Assembly: GCF_000702945.1 (NCBI RefSeq)
Contig: NZ_JNLE01000003.1
Location: forward strand, 4,015,501 to 4,079,500
Reading direction: 5' to 3'
Length of the DNA stretch: 64,000 nucleotides
Origin: Clostridium sp. KNHs205
GTDB taxonomy: Bacteria > Bacillota > Clostridia > Lachnospirales > Lachnospiraceae
How positions within the stretch are numbered: the first letter of the stretch is position 1; every line of letters starts with the position of its first letter. A model generated the notes under the pieces. It saw only the letters and a program-made list of their open reading frames with translations, had not been told where the DNA came from and made no database searches. Below, one piece after another: positions 44,225 to 53,540 of this stretch. A program made the translations under genes and the position numbers.

Positions 44225-44315
44225 TGCCAAAGCTCCGAAACTACTGAAAAAACCATCCTGTCAATACCTTTTACACTGATGCCCTTTTCAGAAGTCTCGG
44301 ATACTCTCTCTGGCA
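44225..44315 (-). promoter_or_regulatory. Long hairpin in the pnp 5' untranslated region
   Basis: In the minus strand, TCCGAGACTTCTGAAAA pairs with TTTTCAGTAGTTTCGGA at 15 of 17 positions, with outer TGCCA/TGGCA pairs extending the stem. The loop is about 34 nt. The structure ends about 28 nt before the pnp ATG. In E. coli the pnp leader has an RNase III hairpin used for self-regulation by PNPase. This has the same architecture (inference from position and shape). Confidence 0.6.
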
Positions 44316-44539
44316 TATGGAACAGTAAAAAACCTGCTTCCTTATATTATAGCACTAATTAGTTAAAATTACTACTAAATTTTTCATTTGGTACCTAAAA
44401 TAACCTGATATTGTTATAGGAAATAAGCCATATACAAGATATACCATATTTCTTTCAGAATCTTCTTGCACTCTCTTTCCTAATGTGATAAAATTTCTCT
44501 GGCAATTTGAAACTTTTACCTCACAAAAGGAGTGTTTTA

Positions 44540-45937
44540 ATGCAGAAATACGACGTAATAATTATCGGTGCCGGTCCTTCCGGTATTTTTTGTGCCTATG
44601 AACTCATCAAAGAGAAAAAGGACCTGAAAATACTTATGGTAGAAAAAGGCCGCCCAATCGAAAAAAGAATGTGTCCCAAGAGAACAACCAAACATTGCGT
44701 TGGCTGTAAACCCTGCTCCATTACTACAGGCTTTGCCGGTGCCGGAGCTTTCTCCGACGGTAAACTTTCCTTATCCCCGGATGTCGGCGGAAATCTTCCT
44801 GATATATTAGGATATGAAAAAACCATTGAATTATTAAAAGAATCCGATGACATTTACCTCAGTTTCGGTGCTGATACAAGCGTATACGGCATTGATAAAG
44901 ACGAAGAAATCAGAGAAATCAGAAGAAGGGCTATTAATGCCAATCTTAAATTGATAGAATGTCCCATCCGTCATTTAGGAACGGAAGAAGGTTATAAAAT
45001 TTATACAAGACTTCAGGAACACCTTTTAGCCAGCGGTGTGGAGATGAAATTCAACACCATGGTACAGGATATCCTTATTGAAGACAAGAAGGTACAGGCT
45101 GTTGTTTGCGCCGATGGCAATACTTATTATGCAGATGAAATTGTTTCAGCTATCGGACGTGAAGGCTCCGACTGGTTCAGCCATATCTGTCAGTCCCATG
45201 GTATTGAGACCAGGGTTGGTACTGTAGATATCGGTGTCAGGGTTGAGGTTCGTGATGAGGTAATGGAATTCCTCAATAAGAATCTATATGAAGCAAAGCT
45301 TGTGTACTACACTCCCACCTTTGATGATAAGGTAAGAACCTTCTGCTCCAATCCTTCCGGAGAGGTCGCAACAGAATATTATGAAAATGGTCTTGCCGTT
45401 GTTAATGGTCATGCATATAAGTCTAAAGAAATGAAGACAAACAATACCAACTTTGCTATCCTGGTGTCTAAGAACTTTACAAAACCTTTTAAAACACCAA
45501 TCGAGTATGGTAAATACATCGCTCAGTTAAGCAATATGCTCTGTGACGGCAGAATCCTTGTTCAGACCTTCGGTGATTTCCAGAGAGGAAGAAGAACCAC
45601 GGAAGAGAGACTTTGCAGGAACAATCTGATTCCCACCTTAAAGGATGCGGTTCCCGGTGATTTATCCCTGGTATTCCCTCATCGTATTATGGTAGACATC
45701 AAGGAAATGATCCTTGCCCTTGATAAGGTTACTCCCGGTATCGCAAGTGATGAAACACTCCTTTATGGTGTCGAGGTTAAATTCTACTCCAACAAGGTGG
45801 TTGTTGATAAGGATTTTGAAACCAGTATTTCCGGTCTTCGTGCAATCGGTGACGGTGCCTCTGTTACCAGAGGTCTTCAGCAGGCATCCGCCAACGGTAT
45901 CAGCGTAGCAAAGAGTATTCTTGCTAAGATGGCATAA
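44540..45937 (+). CDS. FAD-dependent dehydrogenase (COG2509 type)
   Basis: About 465 residues. N-terminal Rossmann motif 'VIIIGAGPSGIFCAYEL' with acidic 'VEKGRPIEKR', then a Cys-rich segment 'CPKRTTKHCVGCKPC' that could bind iron-sulfur or a metal, and 'GFAGAGAFSDGKLS'. The C-terminus has 'GLRAIGDGASVTRGLQQASANGISVA', the flavin-binding end. This set is conserved in Firmicutes with no proven substrate. The ATG at 44540 is preceded by AAAGGAG. The earlier ATG (44507) lacks one. Monocistronic and divergent from pnp. Confidence 0.85.
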   Translation: MQKYDVIIIGAGPSGIFCAYELIKEKKDLKILMVEKGRPIEKRMCPKRTTKHCVGCKPCSITTGFAGAGAFSDGKLSLSPDVGGNLPDILGYEKTIELLKESDDIYLSFGADTSVYGIDKDEEIREIRRRAINANLKLIECPIRHLGTEEGYKIYTRLQEHLLASGVEMKFNTMVQDILIEDKKVQAVVCADGNTYYADEIVSAIGREGSDWFSHICQSHGIETRVGTVDIGVRVEVRDEVMEFLNKNLYEAKLVYYTPTFDDKVRTFCSNPSGEVATEYYENGLAVVNGHAYKSKEMKTNNTNFAILVSKNFTKPFKTPIEYGKYIAQLSNMLCDGRILVQTFGDFQRGRRTTEERLCRNNLIPTLKDAVPGDLSLVFPHRIMVDIKEMILALDKVTPGIASDETLLYGVEVKFYSNKVVVDKDFETSISGLRAIGDGASVTRGLQQASANGISVAKSILAKMA

Positions 45938-45993
45938 TATAAAGAAAGCAGACTGATTTATAAACCAGTGTGAATATCTGACATATGATAAAG

Positions 45994-46026
45994 AAATGCC
46001 CTGAGGTGCTATCCCTCAGGGCATTT
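45994..46026 (+). terminator. Intrinsic terminator after the FAD dehydrogenase
   Basis: Perfect 13-bp arms AAATGCCCTGAGG/CCTCAGGGCATTT with a 7-nt loop and T-rich tail. Confidence 0.88.
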
Positions 46027-46315
46027 CTTCTGTGGTTATAATTATCCCATTAGTTTCATTTTTATTTTATAATTCAATAATTGTGTAGCTTGCACCTTAT
46101 TTAAAATAAAATCAATTTAGGGAATCCCCCTTTAGCACACTATCAATTACAATTGCCACCATTTAGTAAGTCCTTTTAATAACATTTAATAGTATTAACA
46201 TAGTTATTAATTTTATTGTAGATAAATCCTCTAAATATCTTTTACTTATCCAGACAATGCATTATAATAAAACAAGCTTATTTTTTCTGCTTATAACAAT
46301 AAGCAAGGAGTTTTT
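46027..46315. other. Gap upstream of the AraC regulator
   Basis: About 290 bp of AT-rich DNA with no hairpin or ORF I can support. It must hold the AraC gene's promoter, but no clear -35/-10 pair stands out. Confidence 0.4.
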
Positions 46316-47110
46316 ATGATTAAAGTTACCAATTGCGGACATGATTCCAAACATAAAACAAAATTTCATATTATTCGTAAGACCGGGGTTCCAAATTACA
46401 TACTCCTTCTGGTTAAGACAGAGGCTTTTTTGGAATTAAATGGTTCAATAGAGATTACCAATCCAAATATGGCCATACTCTTTGACCGTAATACCTATAT
46501 GCATTACGGTTCTCACAAAGACTACTATAATGATGACTGGATTCATTTCGATTTTACGGATGAGCCTTCCCTGGTGGAGACATTAAGGCTACCACTGAAC
46601 CAGCCTGTATATCTGCCTCAGATTAATTACCTGTCTAATTTTGTTCGTATGTTGGTACAGGAAAATCATGGGGGTTCCCCGCATCGGGAGGCCTTACAGG
46701 ATTCTCTTATGAGAATTCTATTGTACAGCCTGGATACACAGATTGCTGCTCTTCCTGCCAGTATGGGAAATAATAAATATTATCACCTTATGAACCGTCT
46801 TCGTCTGGATATCCATAATACCCCCCATAGAAAATGGACTGTGGAGGAGATGGCGGCTTCCGTCCACATGAGCACTTCCTATTTTCAGCACCTGTATAAA
46901 GATCTCTATCACATTTCCTGTATGCAGGAGGTCATTATGGCAAGAATAGAGAGAGCAAAGTTTTATTTGACTACTACTGACATGTCAATAAAGGCTCTTT
47001 CCGATTTCTGTGGTTACGAAAGTGATCTTCATTTTATACGGCAGTTTAAGAAGAAGGAAGGTCTGACACCTACTGAGTACCGGCAGCTTTATAAGCCTGT
47101 GCTGGATTAA
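46316..47110 (+). CDS. AraC family transcriptional regulator
   Basis: 264 residues. The N-terminal half is a cupin-like sensing domain ('NYILLLVKTEAFLELNGSIEITNPNMAILFDR'). The C-terminal AraC domain has two HTHs ('WTVEEMAASVHMSTSYFQHLYKDLYHISC' and 'SIKALSDFCGYESDLHFIRQFKKKEGLTPTEYRQLYK'). These proteins usually activate carbohydrate genes. The natural target is not clear, because the next gene is a broken flippase. AAGGAG lies 6 nt before the ATG. Confidence 0.9.
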   Translation: MIKVTNCGHDSKHKTKFHIIRKTGVPNYILLLVKTEAFLELNGSIEITNPNMAILFDRNTYMHYGSHKDYYNDDWIHFDFTDEPSLVETLRLPLNQPVYLPQINYLSNFVRMLVQENHGGSPHREALQDSLMRILLYSLDTQIAALPASMGNNKYYHLMNRLRLDIHNTPHRKWTVEEMAASVHMSTSYFQHLYKDLYHISCMQEVIMARIERAKFYLTTTDMSIKALSDFCGYESDLHFIRQFKKKEGLTPTEYRQLYKPVLD

Positions 47111-47891
47111 AAATTTGTTCTCCCCACTTGCCAATGTTCCCATTGCAATTGCATCTTCTATGGTTGCTGCTATGGTTCCGGTACTTTCGACTGCCTACGC
47201 CAGAAAAGAATTCCAGGTTGTGAAGCACAGAATTTACAGCGGCATGAAATACTCCATGCTGTTTGTAATTCCTGCTGCCTTTGGCCTTGGGGCATTAGCA
47301 GAGCCAATACTTAATCTGCTATTTCCGAATACTGATATTCTGGCAGTTCACCTGCTTCAAATCGGCAGTGTTTCTATAATTCTGTACGGAGTATCAACTG
47401 TCCTGAACGGCGCCTTACAGGGAATTGGAAAAGTAAATGTGCCGCTTAAGAATTCCGTTATCGCTTTAATGATTCATATGGCAGTCTTAATCCCACTACT
47501 GCTGTTTACCGATTTAAAAATATATGCCCTGATAGCTACTGTTATCCTCTACTCTCTGACTATTTGTATCTTAAATCTGTCTGCAGTCCATAAAACCCTT
47601 GGATATGTACAGGAAATTAAACAGACTTTTTGTATTCCCCTCCTCAGTGCTATTGCAATGAGTCTGACAGCCAGAATAAGCTATCAACTAATTGATAAAG
47701 TAATCCTGTCGGGTCATCTAACACCCCGGATATCCTGCGGAATTGGTGTTATATTCGCTGTAGCAGCAGGTGCATTTATTTATTTTTTCAAAGTACTGAA
47801 TCTGGGTGATTATGAGGAAGAGCTTAAGCGGTTCCCTATACTTCAATTGGTCGTAATTAGGAAAAGACGTTCAAAGCAAAAAGCAGCTTAG
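47111..47891 (+). pseudogene. Truncated polysaccharide flippase (SpoVB/Wzx-like), C-terminal part only
   Basis: The frame starting right after the AraC stop encodes about 258 residues with six or more hydrophobic segments, e.g. 'IAIASSMVAAMVPVLSTAYARKEF' and 'GALQGIGKVNVPLKNSVIALMIH', matching the second half of SpoVB/MOP-superfamily lipid flippases (normally about 500 residues). The first half is absent and there is no start codon with a ribosome site (a TTG at 47115 has none). The reading frame itself is undamaged, so the truncation looks recent, through a deletion that joined it to araC. It probably makes no functional transporter. Confidence 0.8.
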
Positions 47892-47979
47892 TACTTTGCA
47901 GGTATCTCCTTACCTGCTGTTGCTTATCCTGCGATAATTCTCTTTCGCTTATCATTTTAAACTTCTATGTAAATAAAAA

Positions 47980-48010
47980 CCGGATAGAAGCTATATTTAC
48001 TTCTATCCGG
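47980..48010. terminator. Bidirectional terminator-like hairpin
   Basis: Perfect 11-bp arms CCGGATAGAAG/CTTCTATCCGG with a 9-nt loop, preceded by AAAAA and followed by AATTTATT. It lies between the convergent flippase remnant and the phosphatase gene. Confidence 0.75.
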
Positions 48011-48080
48011 CAATTTATTATATATTGTATTTTCTTTTTTCTTTTATTTCATAACAATAATAATCAAGATTGTTTCATAA

Positions 48081-48812
48081 CTATATTAGTTTAGCACGTA
48101 ATACTGCTATTTCATCTTCATTAAATCCAACAGCCTGAAAATATTCTTCAATAGTATTATATTTCTCTTCCAGATATTGAAGCGTCTTCTCCATATTTTC
48201 CGGGGGTGATTCCATAACATAATAAGGTACGATCAGCCCTCTTGCCTCCAGGTCAGCAACCTGTCTGGGGAAGACCTCTTTCATATATTCCTGGGTAACT
48301 GCGTAATCTCCAATTATTGTTGCATCATCAACTCCCGCTAACTTTAACAGCAGCATGGCAATGGTGCCGGTCCGGTCTTTTCCGCCGGAGCAATGAAACA
48401 TTACGCAGGCATCCTGGTACTTTGCTATTGTCTGAAAGATTATTCTAAAGCTTTCTTTACTATCATCCAACAGCCAGCGGTATAATTCCCACATGCTGGG
48501 GGGAAATTCCTCTGAATAACGATTGGCACGCACATGATCCTGTATGGGAACATGAAGGTACTCTACCTCTGAATACACCGTCGGCAGCTTATCAGGCTCT
48601 CTCTCTGCTTCTTCTGCAGAACGCAGGTCTATGATACAGCGTACTCCATAGTCATATAGTGTCTTACAGTCTTCATCTGTCAGAAGGTGAAGAGCATCTG
48701 CACGCAGAAGGGAATTGAACTTTGTAACCTTACCTTCCCTGGTCTGGTAGCCTCCAAGGTCTCTGACATTTTTAGCCCCTGTTAGTTCCATGGGTTTTGA
48801 AATTTTTTGCAT
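48081..48812 (-). CDS. Tyrosine-protein phosphatase-like protein (CX5R family)
   Basis: 243 residues. The P-loop 'HCSGGKDRTG' (Cys in HC, Arg in KDR) at about residues 136-145 is the cysteine phosphatase signature, and the N-terminal 'NVRDLGGYQTREGKVTKFNSLLRADAL' is typical of the Y_phosphatase3 family. Members hydrolyse phosphoproteins, inositol phosphates or other phosphate monoesters. It is the last gene of the run lacI-phosphoesterase-phnDCEE, 43 bp after the second permease, so a role in releasing phosphate from an imported substrate is plausible (inference). AAAGGAG upstream. Confidence 0.85.
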   Translation of the reverse strand: MQKISKPMELTGAKNVRDLGGYQTREGKVTKFNSLLRADALHLLTDEDCKTLYDYGVRCIIDLRSAEEAEREPDKLPTVYSEVEYLHVPIQDHVRANRYSEEFPPSMWELYRWLLDDSKESFRIIFQTIAKYQDACVMFHCSGGKDRTGTIAMLLLKLAGVDDATIIGDYAVTQEYMKEVFPRQVADLEARGLIVPYYVMESPPENMEKTLQYLEEKYNTIEEYFQAVGFNEDEIAVLRAKLI

Positions 48813-48855
48813 TAATAAAACTCCTTTGTTTTATAGAAATATGTATTAAGTCAAC

Positions 48856-49662
48856 TCACCCTCTGGTAAGTTTTACTCTTACTTTCGTTGAAAATAATTC
48901 AATTACAAGAATAAGGATTATAAGTCCGGCAAGAATTGCTCCCACCTGATTCCAACGGTAAGAACTCATTGCAAACATTAATGGTGCTCCGATTCCTCCT
49001 GCACCTACCAGTCCCAGAACCGCCGCATCCCTTATATTCATATCAAAGCGGTAAATAGCTGTTGAGAGGAAATTAGGAATCAATTGCGGCATGATTCCAT
49101 AGCGAATCTTTTCAAAAGTATTACAGCCTGCCGCATCTAAGGATTCCAGTATCCTGACATCCAGATCTTCAATGGTCTCAATATTCATCTTGGTAAGCAT
49201 ACCAATAGAGCACACCGACATAGTGAGAAGTCCGGTAAAAGCACCCGGTCCTGTTACACGTATGAACATTAAGCCGTAAACAAAAGGAGGTACGGTGCGA
49301 ACAGCCATAATGAACAGCCGTCCCAGGAAAGCTATTGGTTTTGGCACGATGTTGGAGGCAGCCAGAAAGGAAAAGGGAATTGCCAGTATTGCACCTACTA
49401 TTGTTCCAAGAAAGGCAATACAAACAGTTTCAAAGAGCAGATAAGCAACACCATCTGTTGTGAAATTAAATAACAGCTCTGTATCCGGATGAAAAATACC
49501 CAATATTATGTTCTTAGCTATAGTAAGGCCGGTTTGCTTTCCTCCGTTGATTTCAACTGCACTGCCGGACCAGGCAATAAGTATTACAACGATAAGCAGG
49601 GTAAGCATCTGGTACAGCCATTTTTGGGGCCGGTTTTTATATTGTTTTTCAATTAAATCCAT
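48856..49662 (-). CDS. phnE: PhnE-type ABC permease (second copy)
   Basis: 268 residues with six or so membrane segments and the permease loop 'SLDAAGCNTFEKIRYGIMPQLIPNF' followed by 'AAVLGLVGAGGIGAPLMF', a PhnE hallmark. It forms a heterodimer with the first PhnE, 24 bp upstream. The family imports phosphonates, phosphite or related organophosphorus compounds. AAGGAG precedes the ATG. Confidence 0.9.
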   Translation of the reverse strand: MDLIEKQYKNRPQKWLYQMLTLLIVVILIAWSGSAVEINGGKQTGLTIAKNIILGIFHPDTELLFNFTTDGVAYLLFETVCIAFLGTIVGAILAIPFSFLAASNIVPKPIAFLGRLFIMAVRTVPPFVYGLMFIRVTGPGAFTGLLTMSVCSIGMLTKMNIETIEDLDVRILESLDAAGCNTFEKIRYGIMPQLIPNFLSTAIYRFDMNIRDAAVLGLVGAGGIGAPLMFAMSSYRWNQVGAILAGLIILILVIELFSTKVRVKLTRG

Positions 49663-49686
49663 GTTAGGTTCTCCTTGCTCCTTATC

Positions 49687-50481
49687 TTAAGACAGCTTGC
49701 TTCGAATATAATGACTGACGCTTTCAATAATCAGAACCGTAGCAAACAGCATTATCAGAATCATACCCACACTGTCATACTGACGCCAGCCGATCTTTTC
49801 GTTCAGGATCAGCCCCAGTCCGCCGGCACCTACATATCCAAGGATTGAGGCGTATCTTACATTGCCTTCAAAGCAAAAGAGACATACGGATAAATACCCT
49901 GGTGTAATCTGAGGAAATACTGCCGCTGTAAAAGCTCTGAAACGGCTGCAGCCCATTGCCTCCATGGCTTCAAATGCTCCCATGTCAACTGTTTCAATCT
50001 GTTCATAGAGCATCTTTCCCACATAAGCAAAGGTAAAAACAGCAATAGCAGTTGTACCTGCCAGCGTACCAAGACCAAAGATATAAGTGGCTATCAAAGC
50101 TGTAACCAGGGTCGGTAGGGTCCTGATGATACTGAGCAGGAGTCTGATTACTGCAATTACTACTCTGCTGCGCATAATATTAGTAGAAGCACAGACGGCA
50201 AAGGGTACTGCTGCAATCGATCCGATGATAGACCCTAACAACGACATTTTTACCGTATCGAGCAAAGGTGTCCATATGCTCTTTGTATAAGATACCTGAG
50301 GGGGGACCATCTGCCCCAGTATGACAAAGAACTCTTTCCCTCTGTCAAGAAGCTTTTCCATATCAAAACCGGTTACTTTTAAGGATATTATAAAGAAAAC
50401 AATTACCGCAAATATTACAGGAAGAAAATAAGACCGGGGCTTTACGACGGTTTTACCGTTTGAAAGCTGATATTTTTTCAT
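49687..50481 (-). CDS. phnE: PhnE-type ABC permease (first copy)
   Basis: 264 residues. It has 'AMEAMGCSRFRAFTAAVFPQITPGYLS' and 'YASILGYVGAGGLGLILNEKI', the same EAA-loop and GAGG pattern as its partner. Start overlaps the phnC stop by 4 bp. Two permease genes in tandem are common in PhnCDEE systems of Firmicutes. Confidence 0.9.
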   Translation of the reverse strand: MKKYQLSNGKTVVKPRSYFLPVIFAVIVFFIISLKVTGFDMEKLLDRGKEFFVILGQMVPPQVSYTKSIWTPLLDTVKMSLLGSIIGSIAAVPFAVCASTNIMRSRVVIAVIRLLLSIIRTLPTLVTALIATYIFGLGTLAGTTAIAVFTFAYVGKMLYEQIETVDMGAFEAMEAMGCSRFRAFTAAVFPQITPGYLSVCLFCFEGNVRYASILGYVGAGGLGLILNEKIGWRQYDSVGMILIMLFATVLIIESVSHYIRSKLS

Positions 50482-51230
50482 ACTGCTTCCTCCAGCCTTC
50501 CTCCGTATATTTCACTTAAGACCTCAGGTGTTACAGCCTCCGCACTTCCATCAAATACAATACTGCCATTCTTGATACCGATAACTCTGTCGGCATAGTT
50601 AAGTGCAAGCTCAACATGGTGTATGTTAATAAGAACACTGATATTCATTTCTTTATTTATCTTCTTAAAATCCTGCATTACCTGTCTTGCTGTTACCGGA
50701 TCAAGAGAGGCAACCGGTTCATCGGCAAGGATAATCTGAGGATTCTGTGCCAGTGTTCTGGCAAGGGCAACACGCTGCTGCTGCCCTCCGGACAACTGGT
50801 CCACCCTGGAAAAGGCCTTGTCAAGTATTCCCACCTGCTCAAGGGCTTCCAGAGCCTGAATATAGTCCTTTTTCGGAAAAATTCCCAGTACCGCCCGCCA
50901 CAGAGGCAGATCAGGTACCTTTGCTGTAAGAACATTCTTTAAAACTGTTGTACGGGTTACCAGATTAAAAGACTGGAATATCATACCGATACCCCTTCTG
51001 AACTTTCTTAAACTTTTACCTTTTAAACTGTTAACCTCCACCTCATTAACCAATAATGTTCCTTCGGTTATATCATGCATTCGGTTAATGGTACGAATCA
51101 AAGTAGACTTTCCTGCACCGGAAAGTCCGATAATTGCAACAAATTCTCCCTGCTCAATTGTCAGATTTACATCTTTTAAAGCCTGGAATCCGTTACTGTA
51201 AGTTTTATTTACATGTTCAAATAATATCAC
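50478..51230 (-). CDS. phnC: Phosphonate-type ABC transporter ATP-binding protein
   Basis: 250 residues. Walker A GLSGAGKST, Q-loop 'IGMIFQSFNLV', signature 'LSGGQQQRVALARTLAQ' and Walker B 'IILADEPVASLDP' are intact. 'MISVLINIHHVELALNYADR'-type H-loop is present. Preceded by CGGAGG. It energises the two PhnE permeases that follow. Confidence 0.92.
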   Translation of the reverse strand: MILFEHVNKTYSNGFQALKDVNLTIEQGEFVAIIGLSGAGKSTLIRTINRMHDITEGTLLVNEVEVNSLKGKSLRKFRRGIGMIFQSFNLVTRTTVLKNVLTAKVPDLPLWRAVLGIFPKKDYIQALEALEQVGILDKAFSRVDQLSGGQQQRVALARTLAQNPQIILADEPVASLDPVTARQVMQDFKKINKEMNISVLINIHHVELALNYADRVIGIKNGSIVFDGSAEAVTPEVLSEIYGGRLEEAV

Positions 51231-51535
51231 GTTAAACCTCCGTTATAGGACAACTGTAAAAAATAGCTGATTATCTGATTATCACAAAAAATACAGGCTA
51301 TGTTTTGCACTCTCATAAAGCTGTAAAGGAGTGCGGCACACCCCTGCACGCACTCTGTTCTCTCTACAGATTATTCTATGATACAAATGTACATTGATCA
51401 GATCTACAATCGTACTGATGTGGCTGTACTGGTATATAGTTGTACGGATTCTGCTTCGTTCCTGTACTGATTGATTTAATGTACCTATAGCCTGAGAATG
51501 TAAGATTTGATTGAAGAAACCCCAACTACCGCTGA
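51231..51535. other. Gap between phnD and phnC
   Basis: About 305 bp, holding the intercistronic hairpin at 51329-51355 and several loosely spaced TGTAC motifs between 51389 and 51487. There is no credible ORF. The gap may set a higher level of the binding protein than of the ATPase. Confidence 0.4.
51329..51355 (-). terminator. Intercistronic hairpin between phnD and phnC
   Basis: Perfect 7-bp GC-rich arms GAGTGCG/CGCACTC with a 13-nt loop and CTTTAC tail on the minus strand. Probably a partial terminator or RNA-stability element. Confidence 0.45.
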
Positions 51536-52600
51536 TTAGTTACCGGAATTTAATTTCTGAATTAATTCCTGAGCTGCACGCTCTTTGTCATAATCAGTGG
51601 ATTTTGCTGCCACATAACCTTCATGACTGTAAATTGCAATAACTTTCTTTCCTTCTTCTGTTCCTGCGATATTAATAAATGCAGTCTGTAAAGCAGCCTT
51701 TAAGTCATCTGTCATGATTTTTGAATTCTTGCTGACACTGATGGTATCGTTATAAATGGGATCAGTAACACCGATTACATTGGTCTCTTCCCAGATAGAA
51801 GCGCTCCTGCCATATTCAGCAGTCCATTTTTCAGCGTAATCACGTCTCGCATCTGCATAAGCCAAAAGTACATCTGCTTCTCCGTTGGCTAAACGTGCAA
51901 AGGAACTTCCGTAAGAATCTGCCTGAATAAGGTTGGGAAGATCAGTAAGCTTCTTGCTGAATTTATCCTGCAGCCAGAGGGAAGGATAAATATAACCTGC
52001 TGATGAGGAAGAAGACATTACGCTCCAGTTTGCTCCGGCAAGATCATCAAAGGTAAGTTCTGCACCGGAATTCACCTTATCCGCCAGCTCTTTTCCTTTC
52101 TCAGTAGGACCGGTAATAATCAAAGCTCTGTAATAATTTGCCTGGGTATCTTTCGCTTCAGTAGCCTGTCCATCATTCCAGTCTTTGGCTTCAGCGGAAT
52201 CCTTGCTTAAACCTGCTCTTGTTGCTGTTAAGATAACATCTGCACCGTCATCATACAAAACATATGTACCACCAGGGATAAATCCAACATCCGCTGTTCC
52301 TGCAGAAAGTGCTTCACCCACTGCTTCATAGCTGGTACCTACAGAAATATCTACTTCACCTACCTCGTAACCGGCTTTGGTAAGTTCATCCTTTAAAAGT
52401 CCTTTTAAGGGATCAGTTGCAGTTACAATTTCATCGGGATCTCTTGAGGGAACAAAGTAAACAGTCAATTTGTCTAATTTTTTGCTTCCCCCTTCGCTGG
52501 AGGTTTCCGTTTTGCCGTTAGAACAAGCAGTAGTTCCCACAAGCATCATTCCTGCAAGCAACAAGGCTACGCAGCGTTTCATAAGGCTTCTTTTTTTCAT
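51536..52600 (-). CDS. phnD: Phosphonate-type substrate-binding lipoprotein
   Basis: 354 residues. The signal peptide ends in lipobox VGTTAC. The fold is PhnD-like: 'LTVYFVPSRDPDEIVTATDPLKGLLKDEL', 'VDISVGTSYEAVGEALSAGTADVGFIPGGTY' and 'WSVMSSSSSAGYIYPSLWLQD'. It binds an organophosphorus ligand for PhnC-PhnE2. Neither a C-P lyase nor a phosphonatase is present to identify it. It follows the metallophosphoesterase by 16 bp. Confidence 0.9.
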   Translation of the reverse strand: MKKRSLMKRCVALLLAGMMLVGTTACSNGKTETSSEGGSKKLDKLTVYFVPSRDPDEIVTATDPLKGLLKDELTKAGYEVGEVDISVGTSYEAVGEALSAGTADVGFIPGGTYVLYDDGADVILTATRAGLSKDSAEAKDWNDGQATEAKDTQANYYRALIITGPTEKGKELADKVNSGAELTFDDLAGANWSVMSSSSSAGYIYPSLWLQDKFSKKLTDLPNLIQADSYGSSFARLANGEADVLLAYADARRDYAEKWTAEYGRSASIWEETNVIGVTDPIYNDTISVSKNSKIMTDDLKAALQTAFINIAGTEEGKKVIAIYSHEGYVAAKSTDYDKERAAQELIQKLNSGN

Positions 52601-52616
52601 TCTTCTTTCCTCTCTT

Positions 52617-53429
52617 TCATTCGCTAAAAAGTTGTGATAATTTATCTGAAGAAAAGCTTGCGATATCGGCTACAGCCGGTACCACCTGCCTGACTCCTGC
52701 AGAAAGAATCCTGTCACTTAGTTCCATGACAGTGTAAGCTGCACAGTCTTTAAAGATAAGCATATCTTCTGTGGAAACCATGGAGAAAGCCATGGAGTCT
52801 GCTGTAAAATACGGCTTTCCGGCAAACTGTGCAATGTAATTATGATGAGTGTGCCCGCAGAAAATCCCCAGAATATCGCTGTTCTTAATAAGCTCTGTAA
52901 ATATGTCCGGGTGCAGGGCCGGAGGCAAGCCATCCTGATTGTTAATCAGCGGATGGTGAAGTGCCAGGAGATATCCTCTCTCTGACGGTTGTTTCAGGAC
53001 TTCAGACAGCCATTCTGTCTGACTTTCTGTTATTTCACCGTTTATTGATCTTCCGGTATCCAGTGTAATAATCTTAAGTCCTTTTAAATCATATACGGAA
53101 TCTACCGATACTTCCGTTGTATCCTGTCCAAATGCAGCTTTGTAAGCATCTAGTCTGTCATGATTGCCCGGGAGCAGGATAAATGGAATTTCTCCAAGTT
53201 CAGCTTTTAAAAGCCTATGAAGTGCAATGTAATCCTCTGCTTCTCCTTCATGAGTCAGATCGCCTGTAATTAATACAAAATCCAGACCTTCAGATTTTTC
53301 CTTCCTGAGACACTTTATTACGTTATCCTGTGGATGCTGCTTTGCTGCTATTAATGCTTCAAATCCGCGTTCTGCATAATTCTTTCGGTAATGCAGGTCA
53401 GACATATGTATAAATCTTAAATTCTTCAT
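52617..53429 (-). CDS. Calcineurin-like metallophosphoesterase (CpdA/GpdQ-like)
   Basis: 270 residues with all class III phosphodiesterase motifs: 'HMSDLHYR', 'VLITGDLTHEG', 'LLPGNHD', 'LALHHPLI' and 'FCGHTHHN'. They bind two metal ions and hydrolyse cyclic nucleotides, glycerophosphodiesters or other phosphodiesters. There is no signal peptide, so it acts in the cytosol. It sits 16 bp before phnD, giving a neat path of import followed by hydrolysis (inference). AGGGG lies upstream of the ATG. Confidence 0.88.
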   Translation of the reverse strand: MKNLRFIHMSDLHYRKNYAERGFEALIAAKQHPQDNVIKCLRKEKSEGLDFVLITGDLTHEGEAEDYIALHRLLKAELGEIPFILLPGNHDRLDAYKAAFGQDTTEVSVDSVYDLKGLKIITLDTGRSINGEITESQTEWLSEVLKQPSERGYLLALHHPLINNQDGLPPALHPDIFTELIKNSDILGIFCGHTHHNYIAQFAGKPYFTADSMAFSMVSTEDMLIFKDCAAYTVMELSDRILSAGVRQVVPAVADIASFSSDKLSQLFSE

Positions 53430-53540
53430 CTAAAACCCCTTTGGATATCGCTGTTATCGCAATACTGCCACTATTCTAAAGTCTTGAGAATGCTGTGGCA
53501 TCCCTTCTTATATTGTTATTCTGTTTCAACAGGCTTTGCA

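Noticed and set aside
48856..52600. Full phosphonate degradation locus
   Set aside because: No C-P lyase (phnGHIJKLM), phosphonatase or phosphite dehydrogenase is present. Only the transporter type can be claimed.
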